Assembly: GCF_000613305.1 (NCBI RefSeq)
Contig: NZ_BAIO01000139.1
Coordinates: 1 to 5,369 of the forward strand
Direction of reading: 5' to 3'
DNA length: 5,369 bases
DNA from: Komagataeibacter kakiaceti JCM 25156
GTDB taxonomy: Bacteria; Pseudomonadota; Alphaproteobacteria; Acetobacterales; Acetobacteraceae
The notes under the pieces are model-generated. The model searched no databases. It was not told the origin of the DNA and saw nothing but the letters and a program-made list of their open reading frames with translations. A program made the position numbers and the translations under genes. Numbering within the stretch: position 1 is the first letter of the stretch; the number at the start of each line of letters is the position of its first letter. Shown here piece by piece: positions 1 to 5,369 of the stretch.

Positions 1-1166
1 GGCGCCAGCCCACGCCCACGCCGGATGACCCGCCCCGCCCCCGCGCATACCGCCATCACGCTGTCATCCAGCCTGCGGGCGATGGGACGGTCATGCACCA
101 ACCAGCCATCGGCAATATCGGCCAGATCCCTGTACGCCCCGGCCTCATCAATCACCTGCAGGCAACCTGAGCGGTTCCCGCTGGTCATGACCAGCGGCAG
201 GCCGACACGTTCCAGCAGCAGGTCATGCAGGGGCGTGTAGGCCAGCATGACCCCCACCCGGTCCAGCCCCGGCGCAAGCCCGGCGGAAAGGGCGGGCTTG
301 CCGCCCATCTTCCCACGCAGGCCAAGCGGCACGACCGGGGCCGCCGGATCATGCAGAAGCGCCAGCTCCATCTCCGTCGGGGTACAGAAATCCGTGACCA
401 TGGCCGCATTCCCCATCATGACCGCCAGCGGCTTCGCGGGCCGGGCCTTGCGGGTGCGCAGCGTCCGCACGGCTTCATCCGACGTGGCCAGGCAGGCAAG
501 ATGATAGCCGCCAATTCCTTTGAGGGCGATAATTCCGCCCATCAATAGTACGGTGACCGCCGCATCCAGCGCGCCCTCTGCCCGCTCCTCCCCTGCCACC
601 ACAAAGCGCAGGCGTGGGCCGCAGGTGGGGCAGGCAATGGGCTGGGCATGGAAACGGCGGTTGGCCGGGTCATCATATTCCGCACGGCAGGCCGTACACA
701 TGCTGAACCCCGCCATGGTTGTATGGGGCCGGTCGTATGGCAGGCCCGTCACGATGGAAAAACGCGGGCCGCAATCCGTGCAGTTGGTAAAGACATAACC
801 CGCGCGCCGGGCGCCGGTGTGCGGAGTTTCCACCCGGCAGGCCGGACAGGTCGCCAGATCCGCCACGATGCCCGTGCTGATTTCCCCCGGCGCACTGTCG
901 GCAATGACGAACCCGGTGGCTTCGGGCAAGATGGTCCGCTGCCGCGCCACATCGCGCACCACCGCCCTTTCCGGCCCCTGCCGGATCTCCTGCACGAAAA
1001 TGGCGCGGGCGGCGGCGGGACCGGCCACCACGATTTCCACCCCGTCACCCCGATTGCGCACGCTGCCGCGCAGCCCCAGCCGATGGGCCACACGCCATAC
1101 GAATGGCCGGAAACCCACCCCCTGCACCACGCCGCTTACGCGGATCAGTTCGGCTTCTTCCCCCAC
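1..1166 (-). CDS. hypF: HypF, hydrogenase maturation carbamoyltransferase (N-terminal half, cut by window edge)
   Basis: HypF uses carbamoyl phosphate and ATP to carbamoylate the C-terminal Cys of HypE, the first step toward the CN ligands of the NiFe site; it is cytoplasmic. The minus frame is open for 388 codons from a GTG at 1166 and leaves the window at base 1. Residues about 7-90 are an acylphosphatase domain (VQGVGFRPFVW, with R20 and N38 as likely catalytic residues). Residues 107-182 hold the two HypF zinc fingers with exact family spacing: C107-x2-C110-x18-C129-x2-C132-x24-C157-x2-C160-x18-C179-x2-C182. From about 200 on is a YrdC-like domain (ALKGIGGYHLACLA, MTSGNRSG, HDRPIARRLDDSV). 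The C-terminal Kae1-like domain lies outside; full HypF is about 750 residues. No in-frame ATG lies near the start. GTG 1166 gives a typical N-terminus, but TTG at 1187, overlapping the hupV stop as TTGA, is a real alternative. No frameshift seen. In place of the common SGxP after SGN this copy has SGCL. Confidence 0.93.
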   Translation of the reverse strand, partial: MGEEAELIRVSGVVQGVGFRPFVWRVAHRLGLRGSVRNRGDGVEIVVAGPAAARAIFVQEIRQGPERAVVRDVARQRTILPEATGFVIADSAPGEISTGIVADLATCPACRVETPHTGARRAGYVFTNCTDCGPRFSIVTGLPYDRPHTTMAGFSMCTACRAEYDDPANRRFHAQPIACPTCGPRLRFVVAGEERAEGALDAAVTVLLMGGIIALKGIGGYHLACLATSDEAVRTLRTRKARPAKPLAVMMGNAAMVTDFCTPTEMELALLHDPAAPVVPLGLRGKMGGKPALSAGLAPGLDRVGVMLAYTPLHDLLLERVGLPLVMTSGNRSGCLQVIDEAGAYRDLADIADGWLVHDRPIARRLDDSVMAVCAGAGRVIRRGRGLA

Positions 1167-1183
1167 CCCCGCGGACGGCGCGC

Positions 1184-2658
1184 TCAATGGACCGTACAGG
1201 CCATGCAGGGATCGAAAGACCGTACGATATGCTGCACGGATAGCGGATTACGTTCTCCCGCCCGCACCACTGCGCCCTTCAGCGCCTGTTCCAGCGGTCC
1301 CGGCAGGCCCGCCCCATCGCGGGGGGAGAAGTTCCATGTGGTCGGGGCGATGATCTGGTAACCGGCGATACATCCGTTTTCCACCCGCAGCCAGTGCCCC
1401 AGCGCCCCACGGGCGGCTTCTGTCATGCCTATGGCGCGGCCATCGGGTATTTCCCTGTGCGCGTCGCACCACGGCCTGCCGGGGGCCAGCATCCCGACCC
1501 AGCTTTCCATCGCCATCAGTAACCGGGCACTTTCCACCAGCCGCGCGACCACGCGGCTCATGACATTGCCACCATCGCGCGCCACCATGCGCGCGCCAGC
1601 GGATGACCCGCCACGAGCTGACGGGCCAGCGCGCCGGTTTCACAGGGCTGGCCGGACAGACGGGGGGCCTTGCACCAGCTATACCCCGCCGGGTTGTGCA
1701 GGTCCGGCACGGTCGATCCATCAAAGGGAGCGTTGGGCCTGGCCCGGTCGGTCATGTAACTTGCGGCGTGGTCCTCGGCCACGGTGGCGATGTCCAGGGC
1801 CGTGACCCTGCCCTGTGCGAACACCCCGGCTGGCCACAGGCGCTGGCCATCATGTGGCGACAGGCCGCCGGGATAGGCGCCATACGTAATGAAACGGTCA
1901 TATGACCGACCGGACCGCGCCAGTTCGAGATCATGCGCGATACGCAGGAACAGCCGGAAATCCCCTTCCGGCCCCGCCGCGCGCCAGCGTTCCAGATCCT
2001 CCATGTCCGTCAGGGCCGCGATTTCTTCCAGCCGCGCGCCAAACAGCCCGTCCTCCAGTGCCGCGCGCACGGCGGACAGGATCGTCAGCATACGGATACA
2101 TTCCTGCGCCTCCACCCCGCGCGACACCCCGCCGGGCTGGATCGCCAGCGTATGGGGCCAGCGCCCGGCCAGAATTCCCATGATATGCAGCAGGAGCGCG
2201 CGGGTCTGTAACATCGCGCGCGCCGCCGTTCCCCGCATGGCGGCGAAGCGGCGCGTCACATGATCATGCCACGGATACGTGGCGTAATCGGGGCGGGCGA
2301 AATCCGGCATGAAAAACAGGTGGAAATGGGTCAGGTGATCGGCCAGATTCTCGGTGGCGAGAATGAGGTTCGTGGCCACACGGCCATTGGCCGCCGGTTC
2401 AACACCCATAAGGCCCGCCAGGGCCAGCGCCGCCGCGTGGGATTGCGAGACGGAACATATCCCGCAGATACGTGGCGCGATCACCAGCGCATCCATCGGG
2501 GTGCGTCCTTCCAGCACCCGCTCGATGCCGCGAAACAGGGGGGCGTTGACAAACGCCGCCCGCACATGCCCATCCGCCACGTCCAGCCGGACCTCCAGAT
2601 CCCCCTCGACACGGTTGAACGGGCCGACCACCAGCCGGGTGGCTTCCTTCTGCGTCAT
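1184..2658 (-). pseudogene. hupV: HupV/HoxC, large subunit of H2-sensing [NiFe] hydrogenase, one frameshift
   Basis: This is the large subunit of a regulatory (group 2b) hydrogenase, which carries the NiFe site and senses H2 in the cytoplasm. ATG 2658 opens 366 codons to a stop at 1558-1560. The first 356 residues are HupV: GPFNRVEGDLEV near the N-terminus and the L1 motif RICGICSVSQSH with C65, C68 and H74. At about 1588/1589 the homology moves to another frame, which carries VARDGGNVMSRVVARL through to DPCMACTVH (L2 motif, second Cys pair) and a TGA at 1184-1186. Restoring one base gives about 491 residues, near the family length. The protein ends at the His of L2, with no cleavable C-terminal extension, as known for H2 sensors and unlike catalytic large subunits. 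I67 and F115 fall where the Ralstonia sensor has Ile62 and Phe110 in its gas channel. As written the protein lacks L2 and could not hold a NiFe site. It starts 15 nt after the corrected hupU stop; no strong ribosome binding site is visible. An indel error in the record is a serious alternative to true gene decay. Confidence 0.9.
1588..1589 (-). other. hupV: Frameshift site in hupV
   Basis: Coding-strand codons run CTG GCG CGC GC, then homology resumes at ATG GTG GCG CGC GAT (from 1588). One base is missing after GC, for instance GCC or GCG before ATG. The site lies beside an alternating GC run, a place where both real slippage and sequencing indels occur. The missing base restores LARAMVARDGGNV. 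No slippery heptamer is visible. Confidence 0.85.
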
Positions 2659-2912
2659 GGCTACAGGCCCGCCCTAGCGCCGTTTGGGTGGATGGCACGA
2701 AGGCGGGATGACCTGATGGTCACTGACGGCGTTCCTTGCCAGCCGTGCGGGCGTGGCCGCCTTCGCCAGTGACGACAGCGCCACGAACCATGCCTTGGGC
2801 ATATCGGTTGGCAGGCCGACGGGAATGCCCGCGATCTTGGGTGTTTGGCAGAAGGGATGTCCTGGCTCCTCGAATTCCGGGTCGGTGCAGTTGATGCACG
2901 CATATCCCGCGC

Positions 2913-2914
2913 GG
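2913..2914 (-). other. hupU: Second frameshift site in hupU
   Basis: The coding strand reads TGC ACC GCG CGG GAT. Adding one C (TGC ACC CGC GCG GGA TAT) gives SCTRAGYACINC, the expected HupU text. The plus strand shows GG where GGG is needed. The frame before the site would otherwise end as SCTARDMRAST. Confidence 0.88.
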
Positions 2915-2979
2915 TGCATGACCCGCTCCCGTTCCACAGCCGCGTATTGCAGTCTCCATGCGCCTGCGTGCCGACGCAG

Positions 2980-2981
2980 CC
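2980..2981 (-). other. hupU: First frameshift site in hupU
   Basis: The coding strand reads GAA CAT ATG GCT GCG TCG. Adding one G (ATG GGC TGC GTC GGC) joins MMEHM to GCVGTQAHGDCN, as in the family. The plus strand shows CC where CCC is needed. The change is again one base in a short G/C run. Confidence 0.88.
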
Positions 2982-3669
2982 ATATGTTCCATCATGCACC
3001 CCAGTTCCGAAGGATGCCGGGCGCTGGCCTTGTATTCATAAAATTCGTTGCGCGTACAGCCATGATGCACAAGCTGATCGGCATAGAAACGGGGCCGCCG
3101 GAAATCATCCAGCGCGTCCGCATCCATCATGTTCCGGGCCAGCAGCATCAATGTTTCCGTTACCCAGTCGGGATGCGTCGGACATCCCGCCACATTGACA
3201 ACCGGCAGGCCGCCCCGCGCCACGAACCCGGCGCCCAGCGCGCCACCCGGATACTGGCCATCGTACTGCAACCCGCAGGCGTCGAGAATATTGGGGGCGG
3301 CGGCGGTCATGCCACCATAGGCCGAACATGACCCTACCGCCACGACATGCCGCGCCACGCCGGAAAGACGGCGCACCCAGTCAATCATCGCAACATCCGT
3401 GCCCGCCAGCGTATGAAAGCGCCCCGTGCCTTCCGGCCCGCGCAGCATCGCACCTTCCACGCACAGCGCGTCCAGCGCCACGCGCCCGGCCAGCACATCC
3501 CCGAACAGTTCAAGGGCATCCACCCCCATGCGCGCCGACAGGCTGGGGTGCCACAGCAGGTCAATGCCCGCGCCGCGCAGCGTTGTGAGCAGATCGGGAG
3601 ATTCCGCGCAGAGCAGGGACATGGTGCACCCCCCGCAGCCACCTGACTGAAGCCATATGACCCTGAACA

Positions 3670-5043
3670 TCATGGGCCGTCCCCCGCCTCGGCCCGGTCG
3701 CGCGCGTCCGGGCAGGCGGGCAGGTCCAGCGTCATCACGGTGCCGCCATCAGGGTGCGCCGTGGCGGACAGGACGCCACCATGCTCGGTTACGGTGCGGT
3801 AGCTGATCGCCAGCCCCAGCCCCGTCCCCTTGCCGACCGGCTTGGTCGTGAAGAATGGATCGAAAATCCGTCCGGCTATGTCCGGCGCGATGCCCGGCCC
3901 GTTATCCCGTACCATCAGGTGGATACGCCCTCCTTCCCGTCGTCCGCTGATGTGCAGGAGCGGCGTTTCGACCCCCTCCATCGCATCGACGGCGTTCTGC
4001 ACCAGATTCATCATCACCTGTTGCATCTGCCCGGCATGACCATCGATTTCCAGCGGTCCCTCGATATCGATCGTGACCGCGATGGGCCTGCCACCGGCGG
4101 CCAGCACCCAGTCCTGCGCCGTATGGGCGACCAGGGCCAGATCGAATATCCCGCCCCGTGCATGTGCGCCAGACGAAAAACGCCTGAGATCGGCGACGAT
4201 GTCGCGCACCCGCTCCGCCCCCTCCACAATGCCGCCAAGCGCGCCATTGAGTTCCGACATGACCATGTCGATCCGCAACTCCGCGCGCTGGCGCGTAAAC
4301 TCCGTGGAACAGGGGGACGCATGGATAACGGCAAGATAGGATTCAAGCCGCCCGGCAAAACGGCGCAGCGTATGGGCATTGCCATAGACGAACGAAATGG
4401 GATTGTTGAGTTCATGCGCCACCCCGGCCACGAGCCTGCCCAGCGAGGCCATTTTTTCCGCCTGCACAAGCTGTGTCTGGGCTTCCTTCAGGCGCTGGTG
4501 CGCGCGGTCCAGTTCGCTATAGGCCCGCCGCAGTTCCCCCAGCGGCCGCGCGACCAGCACCATGCCCGATGGCCGCCGCCGGTCATACAGCGCCGCGCCG
4601 TTTACGGCGAAGGGGAGCGGTCCATTGACGGTTGACAGCACGAACTCCCTGTCCTCAAGCCTCTGCCGCCGCGCCATGGCCGCCGCCACGTCCTCGGCCC
4701 CGGTGGGGGATGTGGGGTGGATCAGATCCTTCAGCCGCCATGCCCGCGTACTGGCCGACGTGGCAGGAAACAGCCGTTCCGCCGCCTGATTGGTCCGCAC
4801 GACGCACAGGCTCGTATCACACGCGACCAGAATGTCGGACATGGCGTCGAACACTCCGGCCATAAAGGTGTGCGCGTCTTCCAGTTCGGCGTTCTTGCGT
4901 TCCAGGGCAACCTGCTGCTCCATCAGCTCGGCCCATGTCTCGTCCATCTTGTGGAGGACATTCAGCCAGACCTGTTCGTTATCGGCGACCGCTACCGTTT
5001 CACCTACTCCTTCGACAGGGGGGATGAAACCGTCCGTCTTCAT
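3670..5043 (-). CDS. hupT: HupT/HoxJ, PAS-domain histidine kinase of the hydrogen-sensing system
   Basis: This is a cytoplasmic sensor kinase; no membrane segment is visible. In the family it forms a complex with HupUV and passes phosphate to HupR/HoxA. With the start at 5043 it has 457 residues, close to R. capsulatus HupT. A helical, charged N-terminal stretch (about 21-57) precedes a PAS domain (about 58-163) and a coiled-coil-like linker (about 166-198). The dimerisation and phosphoacceptor motif is [20 protein letters not shown], with H210 as the likely phosphorylated His. The ATPase domain is complete: N box [14 protein letters not shown] (346, 350), G1 DNGPGIA (from D380), F box FDPFFTTK (394-401), G2 [11 protein letters not shown] (404-414). 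The frame extends upstream to ATG 5094, but only ATG 5043 has a good ribosome binding site (GGGAGAG, 4 nt upstream), so I prefer it. The stop overlaps the hupU start. Unlike its partners the gene is unbroken. The PAS-HupT form and gene order make an unrelated kinase unlikely. Confidence 0.94.
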   Translation of the reverse strand: MKTDGFIPPVEGVGETVAVADNEQVWLNVLHKMDETWAELMEQQVALERKNAELEDAHTFMAGVFDAMSDILVACDTSLCVVRTNQAAERLFPATSASTRAWRLKDLIHPTSPTGAEDVAAAMARRQRLEDREFVLSTVNGPLPFAVNGAALYDRRRPSGMVLVARPLGELRRAYSELDRAHQRLKEAQTQLVQAEKMASLGRLVAGVAHELNNPISFVYGNAHTLRRFAGRLESYLAVIHASPCSTEFTRQRAELRIDMVMSELNGALGGIVEGAERVRDIVADLRRFSSGAHARGGIFDLALVAHTAQDWVLAAGGRPIAVTIDIEGPLEIDGHAGQMQQVMMNLVQNAVDAMEGVETPLLHISGRREGGRIHLMVRDNGPGIAPDIAGRIFDPFFTTKPVGKGTGLGLAISYRTVTEHGGVLSATAHPDGGTVMTLDLPACPDARDRAEAGDGP

Positions 5044-5047
5044 CACA

Positions 5048-5054
5048 CTCTCCC
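5048..5054 (-). promoter_or_regulatory. hupT: Ribosome binding site that sets the hupT start
   Basis: GGGAGAG on the minus strand lies 4 nt before ATG 5043 (its core GGAG lies 6 nt before it). The in-frame ATGs at 5094 and 5058 have no comparable purine run upstream, so this site decides the start. Confidence 0.7.
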
Positions 5055-5110
5055 ACATACTGGCGCGTGGAGGAATCGACACTACCCGGGCCATATTTAC
5101 AAGGCTTTTC

Positions 5111-5120
5111 GCGCATGCGC
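5111..5120. repeat. Perfect 10-bp palindrome GCGCATGCGC
   Basis: This self-complementary decamer lies 67 bases upstream of the preferred hupT start, in the divergent intergenic region. It could be a protein site, but at this length in GC-rich DNA it may be chance. On the minus strand it is followed by an AT-richer stretch (TTGTAAATAT, about 5094-5103) that could hold a promoter -10, though no good -35 element lies at the right distance. Confidence 0.25.
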
Positions 5121-5127
5121 CCCCTGC

Positions 5128-5147
5128 CCCGCCGGGCGGGACTTTTT
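5128..5147 (+). terminator. GC hairpin followed by five T, terminator-like
   Basis: CCCGC (5128-5132) pairs with GCGGG (5136-5140) around a 3-nt loop and is followed by AC and TTTTT (5143-5147). The form is that of a short Rho-independent terminator on the plus strand. No plus-strand gene ends upstream of it. It may stop antisense transcription coming out of hupT, or sit in the leader of the divergent gene. A 5-bp stem is weak, so this could be chance. Confidence 0.3.
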
Positions 5148-5156
5148 CACTTCACG

Positions 5157-5178
5157 CATGACTGATAACAATGTCATG
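5157..5178. promoter_or_regulatory. Candidate operator: CATGAC-N10-GTCATG inverted repeat
   Basis: Two perfect 6-bp arms flank a 10-bp AT-rich centre (TGATAACAAT) that includes TGATAA, a possible -10 element for the plus-strand gene, 56 bp before its start. The 22-bp span and 16-bp arm-to-arm spacing suit a dimeric regulator. No clear -35 hexamer was found, and the controlling protein cannot be named. Confidence 0.35.
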
Positions 5179-5220
5179 AACGAACGCGTGCCATTTACCC
5201 TTGTAACAGCCAGATGAAAC

Positions 5221-5225
5221 AGGAG
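5221..5225 (+). promoter_or_regulatory. Ribosome binding site of the divergent plus-strand gene
   Basis: AGGAG stands 8 nt before TTG 5234, which makes the rare TTG the best start for this gene. Confidence 0.6.
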
Positions 5226-5233
5226 AAACGACA

Positions 5234-5369
5234 TTGGGAACGAAAACGAAAGTATCCGTGGCGGTTCTTGTCGTGATCGGTCTGGCGGGCGTTGGCGGGT
5301 GGAAAATGGTGGCACGGCCGGAACGGGCCAGCCTGCCGCCAGCCAGCGGCTTTGGCCCGCACCCCGAAC
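5234..5369 (+). CDS. Unidentified membrane-anchored or exported protein (N-terminal 45 residues only)
   Basis: A plus-strand frame opens at TTG 5234 and runs off the right edge, divergent from hupT. The start is set by AGGAG at 5221-5225, 8 nt upstream; an in-frame TAA at 5204-5206 and no ATG between rule out an earlier ATG start. The peptide has a short basic n-region (MGTKTK), a hydrophobic core (VSVAVLVVIGLAGVGGW) and then a polar, Pro-rich stretch (RPERASLPPASGFGPHPE). This fits a signal anchor or signal peptide followed by a periplasmic part. Periplasmic adaptor proteins of RND or HlyD-type efflux systems often begin this way, but too little is visible to name the family. Nothing in the 45 residues ties it to hydrogen metabolism, and it may mark the edge of the hydrogenase cluster. 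Confidence 0.55.
   Translation, partial: MGTKTKVSVAVLVVIGLAGVGGWKMVARPERASLPPASGFGPHPE

Larger units (their letters stand above)
2674..3673 (-). pseudogene. hupU: HupU/HoxB, small FeS subunit of H2-sensing hydrogenase, two frameshifts
   Basis: This is the electron-transfer subunit that pairs with HupV. Translation from ATG 3673 begins with RVIWLQSGGCGGCTMSLLC and no Tat signal, as expected for a cytoplasmic sensor. C13, C16, C116 (GSCSAYGG) and C164 (GCPTHPDW) would bind the proximal cluster; H203 and C206 (HHGC) and C226 lie further on. After residue 231 (MMEHM) homology jumps to a second frame (GCVGTQAHGDCNTRLWNGSG, 23 residues in all), then at about 2913 to a third (RAGYACINCTDPEFEEPGHP) ending at TAG 2674-2676. 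Each jump is repaired by adding one base, giving 231+23+79 = 333 residues, the family's usual size. Read as written, frame one continues to a stop at 2720 and gives a 317-residue product whose last 86 residues are unrelated, losing the Cys ligands of the remaining clusters. The start shares ATGA with the hupT stop, so it is likely translationally coupled; GGGGGA lies 6 nt upstream. Decay and sequence error are both possible. Confidence 0.92.

Noticed and set aside
648..1361. Long plus-strand open frames opposite hypF, hupV and hupT (for example 648-1361, 3754-4635)
   Set aside because: They are shadows of GC-rich minus-strand genes; their translations are rich in Pro, Arg and His and show no recognisable domain.
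1184..1588. A separate gene starting at ATG 1588 (134 residues)
   Set aside because: It is the C-terminal part of HupV ending in DPCMACTVH; its ATG has no ribosome binding site and lies at the frameshift.
1895..1908. Perfect 14-bp palindrome CGGTCATATGACCG
   Set aside because: It lies inside hupV coding for a conserved stretch. About one such palindrome per 16 kb is expected by chance, so one in this window is not surprising.
1588..2981. Programmed ribosomal frameshifting at the three hupUV sites
   Set aside because: No slippery heptamer or clear downstream structure is visible at any site, the family does not use recoding here, and three such events in two genes would be without precedent known to me.
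5182..5197. TGGCAC on the minus strand resembling a sigma-54 promoter start
   Set aside because: The downstream GC element at the required spacing is missing (TT stands in its place).
5214..5276. Short plus-strand frame from ATG 5214 (20 residues) as a leader peptide
   Set aside because: It has no ribosome binding site of its own, overlaps the better TTG start in another frame, and its Lys/Arg/Trp-rich text gives no attenuator-like pattern.
5097..5315. Minus-strand 72-residue frame upstream of hupT
   Set aside because: It overlaps the plus-strand gene start and its ribosome binding site, and has no recognisable features.

Overview
The window is GC-rich and reads almost entirely on the minus strand. 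It carries the hydrogen-sensing end of a [NiFe]-hydrogenase gene cluster. In transcription order (right to left) it holds hupT, a PAS-containing histidine kinase; hupU and hupV, the small and large subunits of a regulatory, H2-sensing hydrogenase; and the N-terminal half of hypF, the hydrogenase maturation carbamoyltransferase, which runs off the left edge. The order hupT-hupU-hupV-hypF is the one known from Rhodobacter capsulatus and related alphaproteobacteria, where hupSL for the uptake hydrogenase follows. I therefore infer a high-GC alphaproteobacterium with an uptake hydrogenase just beyond the left edge. Genus cannot be fixed from this sequence.

Layout: bases 1-1166 are hypF (minus, truncated by the edge); 1184-2658 hupV (minus, one frameshift); 2674-3673 hupU (minus, two frameshifts); 3670-5043 hupT (minus, intact); 5044-5233 a divergent intergenic region with a small inverted repeat and a hairpin followed by a T run; 5234-5369 the start of a plus-strand gene for a membrane-anchored or secreted protein. 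The minus genes are tightly packed: hupT and hupU share ATGA, 15 nt separate hupU and hupV, and 17 nt separate hupV and the chosen hypF start. They look like one translationally coupled operon.

How the genes work together (family knowledge): HupUV binds H2 at a NiFe site and contacts HupT. HupT autophosphorylates and passes phosphate to a response regulator (HupR/HoxA, not in this window) that controls the uptake hydrogenase genes. HypF supplies the carbamoyl group from which the cyanide ligands of the NiFe site are made.

The main result is that both H2-sensor subunit genes are interrupted as written. Three single-base losses (near 1588/1589, 2913/2914 and 2980/2981) split hupV into two frames and hupU into three, while hupT and the visible part of hypF are open. 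Putting back one base at each site restores family-length proteins (about 491 and 333 residues) with all expected motifs. Either the H2 sensor has been lost recently, or the record has indel errors in short G/C runs. The sequence alone cannot decide. I found no unknown system beyond this.
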